Shown one piece after another: positions 1-12,960 of a stretch of 64,000 nucleotides of DNA. The translations under genes and the position numbers were made by a program. Within the stretch, counting starts at the first letter, position 1, and each line of letters begins with the position of its first letter. Source of the stretch: Scalesia atractyloides. Lineage: Eukaryota; Streptophyta; Magnoliopsida; Asterales; Asteraceae. Under the pieces are notes generated by a model that saw only the letters and a program-made list of their open reading frames with translations, was not told the origin of the DNA and searched no databases. The DNA lies in assembly GCA_947069175.1 (NCBI GenBank), contig CAMTDV010000007.1, positions 51,913,681 through 51,977,680 on the forward strand. Reading direction: 5' to 3'.

Positions 1-552
1 TAAACTGATATTTTTGATATAAATATAATTAGTTTAACTTATATTAAGTAACTTTGGTGTTTGTTTAGTCATATGTGACTTCCGACGCCCGAAAACTTTA
101 CCGAAAACGTTAAAATACGCATATTTCAATGTACACGGAAATGGATTGTTCAAGACTGGCCTTTGTGTAATATGATATGATATGTGATTATAAGTGTATG
201 AAATGCGAGATGTTAAGTGATGACATGATAATAGGGATTAGACTATGCATGTACGCTTGTACGGTTAAAACAGAAATATCGGTAGAGTCACGTTAAATAT
301 ACAACTTATTTATCGATCATGAAAATAATACATAGGTTAACGTGATAAGTTATTTCGTGTGTATATGCTTTAAAATGATAAAATATATAAGTTGACAAGA
401 TTCATGTATTACGATATTTGATAGTATGTTCATGTTTATATATATATGTATTACGAATCGCAAATCGTATATATATTGCTTATAAACGGGTGTGATAATG
501 GATATAACATAATGAGGGTCACCAACAAAATCATTCAAGTCGCAAAAATCTT

Positions 553-562
553 AATATATATA

Positions 563-613
<51 letters not shown>
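553..613. repeat. (AT)n microsatellite
   Basis: Nearly pure AT dinucleotides inside the L1 LTR. The inverted copy near 22,386-22,417 has an AT tract at the same place, so the tract is an old part of the LTR that varies in length. Confidence 0.9.
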
Positions 614-615
<2 letters not shown>

Positions 616-1179
616 ACATAATAAAAAGATAAGGACTTTTGAGAAAATCTCAAAGTTATATGAAATTCTAAATGTTGGAGAAACTTAGGTATTATTGTGG
701 AATATTGGTTATTAAATCGTCCCTACTCAAATTAGGACGTGTGGATCAATTTGTGGGATTGCGCTAATATAAATACGCACCCAAATGTGAGTGTCACTAA
801 CCCCTCTTTACTGCTTTATATACGTTTTGGGGGAATAACATGCCTTTAAAAAGGATAATTATATGTTTTGTATAAAATTTGCCTTTGAATAACTTATAAA
901 TATATTTTCGTGGAAAATATAGTTTTGGGTGACATGTTATGTTCTTGAGGAAAAACATGGTTTTGGAAATGGAATTGAATATATATACGTTTTGGGTGAA
1001 ACCGGGATTTTACGATGTTTAGGAGGAAATGACCGTGTAGATAAAAAATGCTTAAATCTAAAGTTGTGACGAATTTGTTCGGTCTCAAGGGAGTAAGTAT
1101 CGATTATGATTTACGTTTCGGTGGAGACTTCGGGAAATTCGTACAACACAAAATATTAAATTTATCAAATTGTAGTAGG

Positions 1180-1230
1180 ATATATATATTATATATATAT
1201 ATATATTATATTATATATATATATATATAT
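1180..1230. repeat. (AT)n microsatellite
   Basis: A second AT tract in the L1 LTR, interrupted by a few TT steps. In the inverted copy, the SL LTR at 20,832-21,799 is inserted at this position. Confidence 0.85.
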
Positions 1231-2019
1231 CATGAGAACGGCATTATAAGAGACCCATTGTGGGCACTTGCCCAAATTTTTCCGTTTAATCATTAATATT
1301 ATTAAGCGTGGAATTGTTGATAGATCTATCGGGTTGACCACCCCGTCGTGACCGGTTGCTCCGTGTCAAGTCGAAGCGACCAATTTATATTATGTAGTGT
1401 CTAGCATTGATTATACCCTTATTGTTAATATATAGCTCGTAATGTCTTGCAAACTTACAATCTGAACGTTTGATGCTATCAATTTAATATGTAAACCTTG
1501 GGAAGATGAATTGTATCAAAGGTTTTCAGAAAACGCTTTTGATAATCTGACCCTCGGATTTTTATGAAGGAAGTAAAAATGCCTTTCTTAAAATTATATG
1601 GATGTTTTATTATTAAACAAATAATTAAAAAAGTTTTCCCTAAATCAAGTTATTTATAATTTGAATATGTGAACTCACCCTCCTTTGTGTTGACACTTTA
1701 TTTTAACGTGTTCTTCAGGTACATGAGTTCGACTTCGGGATTTTGGCAAGTCTTGTGATAGTGGATGCAAGTTTTAACAAAATAATGTTTGGACAACTTT
1801 TAAAACTAAATTGGGACCGTGTGTATTAAGATCCCTAAGGATCAAACAGCGTGTCGTGGTTGTGGTTATGATTAAACTTTAAACTTTTAAACTTTAAATT
1901 ATGTTTTAATTAAGTGAATGTTCAAAATGAATATTGCATTGTCCACTAAGACGTTTATGGGTACCAACCTCCGTCACCGCCACATTTGTATTTCCGCTAC
2001 GAATTTTTTGGGGTGTGAC

Positions 2020-3370
2020 ATCGTGCCCCTTCAAGATTCCGGATCAGAAGAAGACAAACAGAGGCAGATAAAAGACACGTGTCGTGGTCAACTTCAAGAT
2101 TTGCGTATCTTGGATAGTACAGCAAGTACAATGGCCACGGGGCTGTGTCGTTGACACATAGGGTTGTTTAGCAGCTGACTGACATATTCATTAAATGAAG
2201 ATAGAGAAGAAGGAAGACAAGGGGTTGTGCCCGCAGGGCACGGGGCCGTGTGAAGCCATTGGTTATAGCTATAAATAGGGGTGCTTGGTTTCATTCCAAC
2301 TCATCCCTTGGCAAACCACTTCTGTCACACCTGCCATCACTCTACCACCACAATACCACCATCATCCACCACATTCATCCATCATCCATCTTAGAGTGTG
2401 TGTAGTAGTCCCGGGATCCAAGATTGATCGTAAGAGTTTTTGTCAAACAAAGGTCATGCTTGGCTAATCTCTTACAACACTTAGTGAAGACACGTTATTT
2501 AGGTATTACTTTTGATTTCCAAGCTTTGGTTAACTTTTTAATTGGGTATGTATTAATGACTTTAATAACTAGTTTTTTATATTGAAAGTTACTTCATTCT
2601 ATAATCTCTTCATGTTTCACTGATTCACTCATTCATGTATTTAGGGTCTATATAAAGCACGTTAACTGCCTAGAAGGTGATTAGAAGGGTGGTATGGGTA
2701 AAGTTTTTGCCTCGTTCAGTGTATAAATCCTACGGGGACTTGATTCAAGCTTATTAGGACTTCCTCGTTCAGTGTATGAATCCCTTATAAATAAACCACT
2801 ATTAAAACTTTAAACCGGCCTTGCGGGACTGTATCCCTGCTGACTTAGACCAATATGGCCGAGGGTAGCGTTGCTTCAAAAGAGGGGCATGCCACATTTT
2901 GCATTAGTAACTTAATTATCTTTCAATTTTCTGGCATTGCAGGACTATATACCAGCGGACTTAGACCAATATGGCCGAGGGTAGTGTTGCCTCCAAAAGA
3001 GGGACATGCCACTATAACCAAGATAATCTCTTAAAAAACCAAAGTGCTGAAATTATCAAAGGATACATAAATGATAAGTCGGAACCAAGTGATTCTATCT
3101 TGTCTATTTGTTTCTTTTAAATTTTTTTATCTTTACTTATTTAGTTACAAAAGAAAAAAAAATATCTCCTAAAAAAATTCGATTAGATTAGACGTCAACG
3201 ATGTTCCGGTATTAAAAGCTCTTGTCCTTCGACGACCTCGGTATCTTACCATCACTATACTACGTCAACGATGGGTGTACTTGCCCTAGCGTGAAGTAGA
3301 GAGTGACAGTGTTATATCGTGTTTTATAAATTTAAAGCTTGAATAAACGAGTAAAAAGTACCAAAAATAT
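2020..3370 (+). mobile_element. Gypsy-type LTR, plus orientation, with TATA box
   Basis: Begins directly behind the L1 LTR end. It has the 'cacggggccgtg' phrase and a good TATA box at 2270-2277 (TATAAATA). A C-rich leader follows, then two duplicated blocks: 'cctcgttcagtgtat' near 2,710 and 2,763, and 'gacttagaccaatatggccgagggtag' near 2,843 and 2,959. The 3' part (3,180-3,330), with 'gtcaacgatg' twice and 'cgacgacctcggtatcttacc', resembles the ends of Asteraceae gypsy LTRs as I remember them. Neither boundary has a convincing target-site duplication, so the limits are approximate. No coding domain was found. Confidence 0.5.
2270..2277 (+). promoter_or_regulatory. TATA box of the LTR promoter
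   Basis: TATAAATA followed by GGGG. It sits about 250 bp into the element, upstream of a CA-rich leader, as in an LTR U3/R junction. Confidence 0.55.
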
Positions 3371-3374
3371 ATCT

Positions 3375-4520
3375 ATAAATCACCCACACTTGCATCACGT
3401 CACAACTCCATAACATTGTTCTTAAAATTCGTGCCATTGTCACTTTGAATTTTTTAACTCTCCAGTTTAAGCATTCTCCAAACATACAAACAAATCTCTA
3501 AGCATCCCAAACTTCTTGTCCTTTGTACCTAGGAAAAATACCCATGAAAGTATGTAAAAGTCATCAAAAAATGTCATCACTAACAACAAGATAATAATAC
3601 ATTCCACAATACTCCTTACGTTCACCGGACCGAAAAATCCATGTGAAGTAATTCAAGTGGAATATTCATGGAATTCATCTTTTTGGCCTTGTAAGGATTT
3701 GTATGTTGTTTTCCTTTTTTTACAAGAAATACATAGTTCTTGCATAGAAAACTATGAATGGGCACACCTATTACAACTTCATTTTTAACAATATCATTCA
3801 TTTTTCTAAAATGAATGTGTCTTATTCGTCGATGCCACCAATAAGATTCATCTTCAACATGTAGCAACTTTAGAAGATTCCTCAGAACTCATGTCCATAA
3901 CATAATAATCATTTTTTCTGGGTGCGCATATTATTATCCACTCCTCGAGAATCACGAATCCTGGTTTCAGCACTAAGCTTTATCTATCCATAAAATGCAT
4001 GGAATATGGATTATCACAAACTTGAGATACTGATATAAGATTATGCTATAGTTTACTCGACATAGTTCACGTTGTGTAAGCTAATCTTGCCATTTGTTAG
4101 TGTGCCCTAATCTGCAATATTATCTCCTTTATATCTAGCAAAGTTAACATAACCTCCTTTTAAAGTCTCCACACCTGTTAACAACTTCCGATTTACTGAC
4201 ATATATCATGAACAACCACTATCAACGTACCATATGTTGATAGCCCTCTTCAGCTACCCCTACATTCATAGACAGAAATTAGTTAAAGTATGAGACCCAA
4301 GCCAAGATGGTCTTAGGCCGTACACATTCATCAACAAACGTGAATTCTTTCAGGTAATCGTCACTTTGATCAGACATCCTCGAACCATTCGTAGGACTGT
4401 TTGATCTAAATCCAGAAATCCTTGGTTTCACTAGACTCATTGACCGGTTAACAACCTTTGACTTTGATAATTTTGAGCATTCACTCTTTGTGGCTCACAA
4501 TTCCTCACATTTCTCTTATG
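3375..4520 (-). pseudogene. Copia pol fragment: protease to early integrase
   Basis: Read on the minus strand from 4,520 down, broken frames give in order: a protease-like stretch (WYVDSGCS, then CNRKLLTGVETLKGG-like residues near 4,250-4,130); the GAG-pre-integrase domain, openly readable at 3,867-3,622 with WWHRRIRHIHFRKMND, KKGKQH and PLELLHMD; and the start of the integrase core (SWVFFLGTKDKK near 3,520 and SDNGTNFKNNVME near 3,400). This is the standard Copia order PR-IN. The zinc-finger histidine pair is present but the usual GH is RH. Stops and frameshifts separate the pieces, and there is no reverse transcriptase, so it is a dead 1.1-kb fragment. It resembles the Copia element at the right end of the window in type and strand. 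Confidence 0.8.
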
Positions 4521-5640
4521 ACAAATGCCAAATAGTTGGTACTTCCGTACAATCTAATCACTATTTTCATTTCATGATCACGTGCATTTTATCGTAATTT
4601 GATTTCGTAACTGAGTCGTACGTCATATCACAAGTATTAGGCAAGTAAAACAGATCATAACATATACTGGTTTCTGTTACGACGTGAAACAAATCAAACA
4701 ATGCCCTAAAAGTGTTGGAAAAAGTGTTGGGCGCACTATTCGCGGTTGCACAATTGAGGTCAGCAAAACCGCTAAAATGAAACAGAATAACAAATAACGA
4801 CATGCTAATGCCCTGAATGAGTCCACATACACACACACACATATATACACACACATATATATACATATATGAAAACACCAATGTTTGAACACATTTTTCA
4901 AAATACATAACTTTCTGGTACAACGCCTAAATTACAACAATTGTCCATTTCGACCAAAAAGGTGAAAATTTCAGTTTGTCGGCAACACTAATTCGGTATT
5001 TTCTGGATTCCATAATTGTAACAAAACAATGTTGAACACCCTAAAACAATATGAGAATAGCATAAATACATAAAAGGCATCGTTTCTGGTCATACGACAA
5101 ACAGTGCACAACTTGACCGGAAAGCGACCGATTGTCGAACCGACGAAGATTTTAATGGTCGATAGCCTCATACATTCGTCTAAAGAACTAGTTAAGCTTC
5201 AATTGAGACTCAAAGTTCTTTCAACTATCTTGAGGTCACGGAAACATAACTTCCGGAAATGTTCGACGGCAAAATATATAAGTGCCGATCTCGAGCAAAC
5301 AACTAGACGGAAAGCTTTTAGGCCATCCTAACTCAACATATATTCGGCTAGCGAACTAGTTAAGCATATTTCTAGGTCAGGAGTGCCCTAAATAAACGCC
5401 ATGGCACTTATGATGGTCAAAAACCAGAGCTTCCAGTACGAATTAATAAAGTTCGTATATTAGCCGATATCGTACCGATGAGCAAACTAGTGACGTTTCC
5501 GTTATCCGAAACTAATACCAATTAGTCAAGAGGACTAATTAACATTGATTAGCACCTTAAACCTTAATTACTTGCTAATGATACAAGATCAACCCCTAAT
5601 CATCATACTTAAGCTAAATACCTAAATATCTAACAAATTC
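4521..5640. other. Unclassified repeat-like DNA with CA/TA microsatellite
   Basis: No gene seen. A compound CA/TA microsatellite lies at 4826-4871. From about 4,970 to 5,470 the sequence has LTR-like composition, with repeated GTCGAACC/CGACGG words and 'gaactagttaagc' twice (5,187 and 5,352). It may be the 5' part of the LTR that continues to 8,997, but no boundary could be fixed. Confidence 0.4.
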
Positions 5641-7454
5641 ATCACATGTTAAAAAAATAATTACATTTAGCCCCCCTATTTTTGGCGGATTCAAGTAGGT
5701 CCCACACCCACTTGATTAGTGTTGAAAATGAGTAAATCTAAGTATGGTTCAAAGATTTTTGGTGATGGTTTGAAAAGATTGTGATACATGAATTTTTTTA
5801 TAACTACACCACATTCTCATCATTTTTACACCTTCAAATCACACACAACTCTCATCTCTCTCTCCCTCTTCCCCATGGCTCAAACCACCACCACCATCAC
5901 CCACCATTTTGCAACTTTAAAACACCAAATCAAGCTTAGTTGGGCCATTTCAAGATCATCCAAAGTGATTGCAAGGATTGAGGATCATTAGGGTTTTCTT
6001 GGAGCTTCATCTTCTTCCTAATCTCTTCACTAATCTTGAGCAACTTTGTAAGATAATTTTTCTTCATAGTTAAACTTCTTATAATGTTTAGTTTAAGGAA
6101 GTACTTGTTGATCATCTTGAAAGTAAAGAAAATACAACTTAAAAACCCTAATCTCACCATCATAATCCACTAAATAATGCTTATTATGTGTTGATTATAT
6201 GCTGTAGTGTTAACTAGTTAGCATGATTATGTTGATTACGATAAAGTAAGGTGTTTAAATTGGGTGATCTTTAAATCTAAAGAAGATCATCAACCTCATG
6301 ATCCATGAAGATTACTACAACTTAAAAATGATTTATTACACATGTATGATTTTTATGAGAAATAAACACCATGATTTAAGTTATAATTATCTTAAAAAGT
6401 GTAGTAAACAAAGGGGGTTAAAGTGGAAATAATGATTTGAAGGTGTAACTAAAAATGGTGACTTAAAGGTTCTAATAAATATATAAAGATCTCATTGTTT
6501 TTAAGAAAAGTAGTAAGAATATATTTACAAAGATCATGGAAAATGAGGATGCATAAGTTGTAAACAAAGCTTATTAAAGTGATATGTAATCTTGAATTGA
6601 GGATTGATCTTGATTATGGGTTTAAATTTGATTTAAATATGTTTTTGAAACGTGGAAAATGCCATAGTTTAGGAGAAAATATAACGAAATTTTCTAAAAA
6701 TCTAATCGCGATTAAAGTGTGATTAACGGGGTGATTAACGAGACTAAACGCGATTAGTGACCTAAACCGTCATTAAGGAAGTTTTAATGACAAAGGTTAA
6801 ACCCTAACCAACCAAGAGTTTAACAAGTATATATGTGTGTGTATATATAAATATATATTTACAAGTTAAAAGTAAGTATTTATTACACACAATATATATA
6901 TATATATACTTGTGAGAATAAAAACATATATATACATATTTTGTCACCGAAAGTTTATGTGTAAATACATGTGTATGTATGTGTATGTATCTAGAAGTTT
7001 AGGGTATATACCACAAAATACCCAACTTATACAAATACTTCAAACACTTGAAGAATTACCTAGTGTAGATGACACAAAGCACATACACTTTTACAATATG
7101 TGGAAACAATGATCGAATGAACGGAGTAATGCGGACGATGGGCGAATGTACACAATACATTGTCGCGTTGTCGACCAACGAACATATCGCCAACATGAAG
7201 AGTTACTACGACGTTGGACGATTTTCAACGCGAAAAGGTATATATTAAACGACAACAACGACATGTCTAAAATAATATATTTTAGATACTTAATGTGTGT
7301 TATATATATATATATATATATATATTAACGATATCAAAATCCGGAAAGTTAAAATATATAAGAATTTACTAAGTGGTTTTACAAAAGTATATAAATATAC
7401 TTAAAAATATATACTTAGTAAAAATTTATAAGTATAAGATTATATATATTATGG

Positions 7455-7835
7455 ACTCTTGTAAATGAATTGGGCTAGGCCCATTATATAAAAGACATGG
7501 GCAAGGCTCAATTTCACAAAACATGTAATAACATGGGCTAAGCCCAAAAGACATAAAATACATGGGCTAGGCTTAAAGGCATAAAATACATGGGCTAGGC
7601 CAAAACATATAATTTCATGGCTAGGCCCAAACACATAAATTACCTGGGCTAGGCCCAGTCACATAAAGACATGGGCTAGACCCAATGACATAAATTACAT
7701 AGGCTAGGCCCAACCACATAATACAGGGGCTAGGCCCAATGACATAAATTACATGGGCTAGGCCCAATCATATAAAGCCATGGGCTAGGCCCAATGACAC
7801 GAATTACATGGGCTAGGTCCAATGACACGCGTGCA
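7455..7835 (+). repeat. ~28-bp minisatellite built on GGGCTAGGCCC
   Basis: About thirteen imperfect units of the type 'acatgggctaggcccaat' plus a short AT-rich linker such as 'gacataaatt'. Each unit carries the short inverted repeat GGGC-TAG-GCCC. The units vary in linker length (26-31 bp) and in single bases. The array lies within the L2 LTR. Confidence 0.9.
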
Positions 7836-8760
7836 AGGCATGAGGACATGTGAAGGGCGAGGCCCGTTCACACACGATCTAAGAATAACAACATATATAT
7901 TTTAGAAATATATGTATAAAAATATTAATCGAACAAACGAACTACCAACACTATGATAACATTAAATTTGTTCTAGTATGATAAATATATACACTACAAG
8001 AATTCAAGATGAACAACTGGTACGAGGTCCAACAAGATCTAGGTGTCTAATGAACTTAATACACATGTAGGTTACACACGTGTACGGACACCAAACTTTG
8101 ATAAGTACGACGTACGAAACGCAAAGCTGTGAGTTCATGTCTCTCCTTTCAATTATTTCAAAGTTTCGTTTTTAAAACTATCGAGGGGAAATACATGTCA
8201 TAACAAACAGTATGTTAGCTATGGGTTTAGATGATAACAAGATCAAATGTGCGTAAGTAGGATGATGACAATAGTAACCATTAATCACATAGTGACCAAG
8301 GTGCAAAAGGTATAGATCTATTGAGTTTGAGACGCGCTCCACTCCTGGTTGGTAAACTTTTAGGAGTGCTAAGTTGTCTCGGTTTGATTGCTTACTTATG
8401 GCACAATGTCAGGGTGCTCGCGACACACTGTAGATCCTTAAACTCCCTGATTGCTAATAACACACTCAGATTTCATTACTGGATTACAGGGATGACATTT
8501 TATACGAAAACATTAACTACATGAACTCGCCAACTTTTATTGACTTTTTAATATTACATGTGTTTCAGGATGCAAGACATGAGCTGGTGATACATTTCGG
8601 GATATGGGAAATGACAAGACAACGAATGCCATCTTTTAGAGGATTTTTAGAGGATTTGCCTCTTATATCCCAACCTCGTATGGGTATATAGGGGTCAAAA
8701 CCTCATTATGCATTTACCTTGAAAACAATATTTTATTTTAAAGTAATGTATGTCAAACTA

Positions 8761-8880
8761 TGTCTCTGATGACGAAGTGAAAACTATGAAATTACTTTTG
8801 GTAACTTATAATGTTGGAAATGTCTCTGATGACGAAGTGAAAACTATAAAATTACTTTTGGTAACTTGTAAATGTTGGAA
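8761..8880 (+). repeat. 60-bp tandem duplication
   Basis: Two consecutive 60-bp units, 8761-8820 and 8821-8880, both starting TGTCTCTGATGACGAAGTGA, with only a few base differences. The apparent repeated peptide (VSDDEVKT) is a by-product of this duplication, not a protein domain. Confidence 0.95.
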
Positions 8881-8997
8881 TGAAATATTTATATCAGTAC
8901 GGCATCGTTGTTGGTTTATACTTGTTTACTTGATTGGATACAATGATTACCTCATATTCACACACTTACGCTTCCGCTACGACCAGAGTGTGACATC

Positions 8998-9784
8998 TCT
9001 GATTCTCAAACCTCTTAAAATTCCTATTTTGATTAACAAAACCTTGATTTTTGAAATTTGACTTTGAAATTTTTGAACATTAACTGTTTGTTTATCAAAA
9101 TATTTGTTTTGAGACGGACCTTTTGGACTAACAAATCGATTAAAACTTTATATTCAACTCCTTGTGGATTGAATTTTGGAAAACTCTTTTTCATTCTAGA
9201 ATTTTCAAACCGTATTGCAGAGGATTCTGGTCTTGAACCAAAACAAATATCAAACGGTTCATCGTTATGAGTTTGTTGATTCAAGACCTTAGCTTTTGAA
9301 ACATATTGTTCTATTTTTTGTTTCACATTTGAAACTTTATGTTGACATTTTTCTTCGAATTTTCAAAAACTTTTCCAATTTTATATGGTTTATCAACGTG
9401 CGGTTTAGTCAAATCAAGATTTTCAGTGATCTTTTGTTTTGTTTTTTTTATTTTGTAAGGACAAACACTAGAATTCAATGCCTGGTTTTCTTATCTGCCA
9501 TCTTTGAAATGACTTGTCGGGCTCTTATCCCATAAATACATACAATTAAATGAAGTCCATCCCAATCCATGTCCAGCGATCCACGTGGCGTCACAATGAC
9601 CTATTGAGCCATCAGATTTACCCATGGCCCATCTTCAAAAGCCCATATGCATACCATATATTTAAATTTCAATTAGGATGAAACTAGTTTTGCTATACAA
9701 CTTGGACCACTAGTCCACTACCCGATCTTGCTGATTGTTGTACAACAAATTGGACCACAAACGGTATTTCATTGAATCAATTTA
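8998..9784. other. Intergenic DNA, no gene recognised
   Basis: T-rich sequence between the L2 LTR end and the hAT element. Short frames on both strands overlap each other at 9,033-9,535 and have no recognisable domain. The tail (9,560-9,660) is rich in 'gcccat' words, often seen in plant spacer DNA. Confidence 0.4.
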
Positions 9785-9792
9785 TAGTAGAT
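9785..9792. repeat. hAT target-site duplication, left copy
   Basis: TAGTAGAT, repeated exactly at 12975-12982. Eight bases is the length that hAT transposases produce. Confidence 0.95.
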
Positions 9793-9819
9793 TAGAGATG
9801 GGCATAATCGGGTTTTAGT

Positions 9820-10190
9820 ATTACCCGGAACCGGTTTTGCTTGGATGTCATTGGAACCGGGTATGGTGTGGAACCGGGTCCGGTTCCTACCCGGGTTCAC
9901 ACCCAAGAATATGGAACCGTGTAGAACCGGGTACGGGTATTATGGAACCGGGTATGGTGTGGAACCGGGTTATGGTGCGGAACCGGTTCCTGATAGTGTT
10001 CAGAACCGGTTCCTGACAGTAAAAAGCTGACTTTTACTGTTCTCAGAAAACCGGTTCCTGACAGTAAAAAAACCTGACTTTTACTGTTCAGAACCGGTTC
10101 CTGATAAAATGTTACCGGTGGAACCGGTTCCTGATTAAAAAATCATTTTTTTATATAAACCCCTTCCTACTTACCGGTTCCTGATAAATG
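9820..10190. promoter_or_regulatory. Left subterminal array of AACCGGTT motifs
   Basis: More than ten GGAACCGG or AACCGGTTCC words, several in the longer form 'gaaccggttcctgacag'. hAT transposases bind short repeated subterminal motifs, and this array mirrors the one near the right end. Confidence 0.7.
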
Positions 10191-10401
10191 TTATCGTTGG
10201 TGTTTTAATAAAGTTTGTGTAATGTTTCTTTCTATTATGTTTGTTATGTTTGATTTTTATTATTAGTTACATTGATAAATAAAAATAGTAACAATAATCG
10301 GTTAAAATTAAAAAACAAATTAATCGGTTACAATATATAAAAAAAATTAACCGGTTACAAAAAAAAAAAAAAAATTACTCAGAACCGGTTCTAGTAAGAT
10401 T

Positions 10402-12536
10402 TTATTTCTTTGATCGTTTACTAGCGGCAGGTGCAACACTTTCCGACGAGTTTCTCTTAGGTGCGGGTACCTCGGTACAATCGTCGTCCGAATCGTTAGT
10501 CTCCACTTCTTCGTCCTCCTCTTCGTCAACAATTTTATGCTCTAACTCAACTTCATCTTCTAGACTAGTTTTATGTTGAACACGATCAACGGCATCCAAA
10601 TGGTCCTTTAAGCATATTGCCATCTCTAGCGATTCCGGAGTTAGTCTTGTTCTTCTAATTGACAAAACCCTGCCACTAAGAGAAAACACACTTTCCGAAG
10701 CTACCGTGGAAGCTTGGACCGTTAGTATATCACGAGCCATGGTGGCTAGAATCGGGTATTCGGATTCTTCGATTTCCACCATGCCAAAACATCAAATTTC
10801 CTATACTCCTCGGTGGTCATAGTAAGCGAATACTGATTTTTTTTATATCTCCCAAGTTCACTTGTTGGTTCACTACCCCTTTGTTGTCTAGCGGTCTCGT
10901 CTCTAACGACATTCAACATGGTTATAAGTGGATCCCCGCTTGTTTCATCGTTAGAGGCCGTGGACCGAGACTCAAACAAATTTGTATGATTTTTTTCACC
11001 ATATTTTTTTAAATAATGATCATAAAGTTTGGCCATACACTCATTTAATATTTTTTTTTGTTTTTGCTTTTAAAGTTGGATCCTCCTCATGCATATCCAA
11101 CTTGTCATAAATTTCATCAATTAAAGCTTCAACACCCGGTACGTTTAAAGCTGGATTTAAAGTAGCGGCACATAGAAAAACGGGTGGTAATCCTAAAAAA
11201 TATTTTTAAAATTTTTGAATCATTGGTCTCGCATATTCCTTAACATGTCACTAGAATTTTCAAACTTTTTAAAATTCGTTGTTATCAAATACAGTTGGTC
11301 CACAACTTTAGAACTAGTAGGATAATAAACACCGGAAATCAAAGTCATTGTAGTTTTAAAAACTTGTAAAAAAGTACTTAGGTTATTAATATTTTCCCAA
11401 GCCGTGTCGGGAAAGGGGACGACAAGGTACTCATCACTTAAAGTTGTATGAAAAGATTTTAAAGTGCCATTTGCTTTATAGCCATTTCAAACATATGACA
11501 AGTTGAATTCCAACGAGTCGGTATATCCCAATTCGGTCCAATAATTTTTTGGTTGACATCTTTACAAAGTTTTTTATATTCTTGATATCTTTCTTTTCCA
11601 CTTTTGAAAACATCTTGGAGCATAGCTCTAAATGCTATAATAAAATCCGATACAAATTGATCTTTTAAACCGGTTTGCACTACTAAGTTAATAATATGTG
11701 CAAACATCGTGTGTGAAAAAAAACACCATCAAGTATTGGTTTGTACTTCAACTTTAATTTTTCAATCGCCGTTGTGTTGTTTGAAGCGTTATCAAAGGAT
11801 ATTGAAAAAATTTTATCTTCTAAACCATATTTAATTATTGTGCCATTTATAATTTTATAAATATTTTCTCCCGTATGAGGAGAAGGAAACTCGTCAAACG
11901 CAATTGTACGCTTCATCATTTGCCATGTATCGGGATCAACCCAATGAGCGGTGACACATATGTACGATTCCGGTAAACCATGTGGAGCCGACCACACATC
12001 ACTAGTTAGGTTTACACTAGTTTTTAAATTCTTAAAAAAAACAATTAAATTTTTTTTGCATTTTCCCATAAACTTAAACAAAGACGTTTTAAAGTGCGAC
12101 GACTTACATGTTTATAGCGAGGTTGTAGCGTCTCCCGAATAAGATTTGTAAGATCGGGGTCGTCGAAGTGTCCAAACGGCAACGCTTTTTGTATCACCAA
12201 CTTCGCCATCCGATCGCGAGCTAATTTTTGCTCATAACGAAAAATGGTACCATCTTTGGATAGTGGAACTTGACCGGATGTCATTTCCTTTAAAACTTTG
12301 CAATACTTATTAATATGCTTCGTTAACGTTGAGTTTGATTCCTTGGCTAATAACGATCCACAATGTTTACATTGAGCTTTTTGCGAGCCGTCACTCATCT
12401 CAACCAACTCCCAATTGCTCCAAACTTCCTTACTGCGATTATGAGACAATGTTCCAACCACATATGGAACCGATTGATCTTGAGGAACATTGTTAACGGA
12501 TTGGGAATTTGCGTTTTTTGAACTCTTTGAGGCCAT
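10402..12536 (-). pseudogene. hAT transposase, zf-BED type, frame-broken
   Basis: The minus-strand pieces join to about 700 residues, normal for a plant hAT transposase. The likely start is the MASKSSKN methionine at 12,536, because the hydrophobic residues before it are outside the family. A BED zinc finger follows (CKHCGS ... TLTKHINKYC, near 12,370-12,300). Next comes the catalytic core with LTSDVWSAPHGLP (first aspartate) and SISFDNASNN (second aspartate) in 12,045-11,780. The dimerisation domain lies near the C terminus (YPILATMARDILTVQASTVASES ... SGRVLSIRRTRLTPES, 10,770-10,620), then an acidic, lysine-ended tail. Frames change near 12,060 (at a run of A), near 11,700, in 11,460-11,036 and near 10,770. 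It is therefore probably inactive as a protein source unless the indels are sequence errors. Confidence 0.88.
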
Positions 12537-12639
12537 TTGTTGATTAGAATGTGAAAAAGAACAAGAAAGAAATGTAACAAGAAGAATAGATATGAGAAAT
12601 TGTGTGCTAAACAATAGATTTCAAAAAAATATATATAGA

Positions 12640-12960
12640 ATCGGTTCTAACGTCAGGAACCGGTTCCAACGGTAACATTTTTAACGGCTATAACCGGTCA
12701 ACGGTAACGTTTTTAACGGCTATAACCGGTTCCAACGGTAATATTATAACGGTCAGGAACCGGTTCCACGTAGGAACCGGGTACGGGTAGGAACCGGGCA
12801 CGGTTAGGAACCGGTTACTACCCGATTCAAATGGTAAAATTGTGGAACCAGGTTGGAACCAACGGGTATTTTGAACCCGGAGCCGGTTCTACTTAATGTC
12901 GGGTAGGAACTGGAACCGGTTCCAGTTCGGTTCTACCGGTTCGGGTTCGGAACCGGTTTT
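12640..12960. promoter_or_regulatory. Right subterminal array of AACCGG motifs
   Basis: Repeated GGAACCGGTTCC, GGAACCGGGTA and 'ggctataaccggt' words before the right terminal repeat, matching the left array. It also lies upstream of the transposase start and may hold its promoter. Confidence 0.65.

Larger units (their letters stand above)
1..2019 (+). mobile_element. 3' part of a large gypsy-type LTR (family L1), cut by the window edge
   Basis: This stretch is an inverted, diverged copy of roughly 20,350-22,950. Matching blocks run in the same order: the Tgacttccgacgcccgaaaac block near 80, the AT tract with the GGTCACCAACAAAATC block near 520, and the block around 1,310-1,450 with 'gatctatcgggttgacc'. 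It ends in CCGCTACG...GGGGTGTGACA at 2019, the usual 3' end of large plant gypsy LTRs. No primer binding site follows, so it is a solo LTR or a nested fragment. Two AT microsatellites lie inside (553-613 and 1180-1230). No open frame is worth keeping. The short frames here are AT-repeat artefacts. Confidence 0.7.
5650..8997 (+). mobile_element. Large gypsy-type LTR (family L2), plus orientation
   Basis: It is organised like L1. A CT-rich leader (5,790-5,890) leads into 'cttcatcttcttcctaatc', then AT tracts (7,300-7,325), a late block with 'tttcaggatgcaagacatgagct' near 8,565, and an end in CGCTTCCGCTACGACCAGAGTGTGACA at 8997. The L1 copy on the other strand has a matching leader near 24,060-23,800. 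No primer binding site follows the end, so this is a solo or truncated LTR. It contains a 28-bp minisatellite and a 60-bp tandem duplication, listed separately. The 5' limit is uncertain and could be several hundred bases further left. The MAQTTTTITHHF frame in the leader (from 5,875) is short and not credible as a gene. Confidence 0.55.

Noticed and set aside
1918..2467. Short frames around the gypsy LTR start
   Set aside because: They span the LTR boundary and the TATA box, so they are not genes.
4567..4923. 118-residue minus-strand frame
   Set aside because: Its middle is the CA/TA microsatellite, and the rest has no recognisable domain.
7455..7835. Regular short repeats that could be mistaken for a CRISPR array
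   Set aside because: Spacers are near-identical AT-rich linkers of changing length, there are no cas genes, and the genome is plant nuclear.
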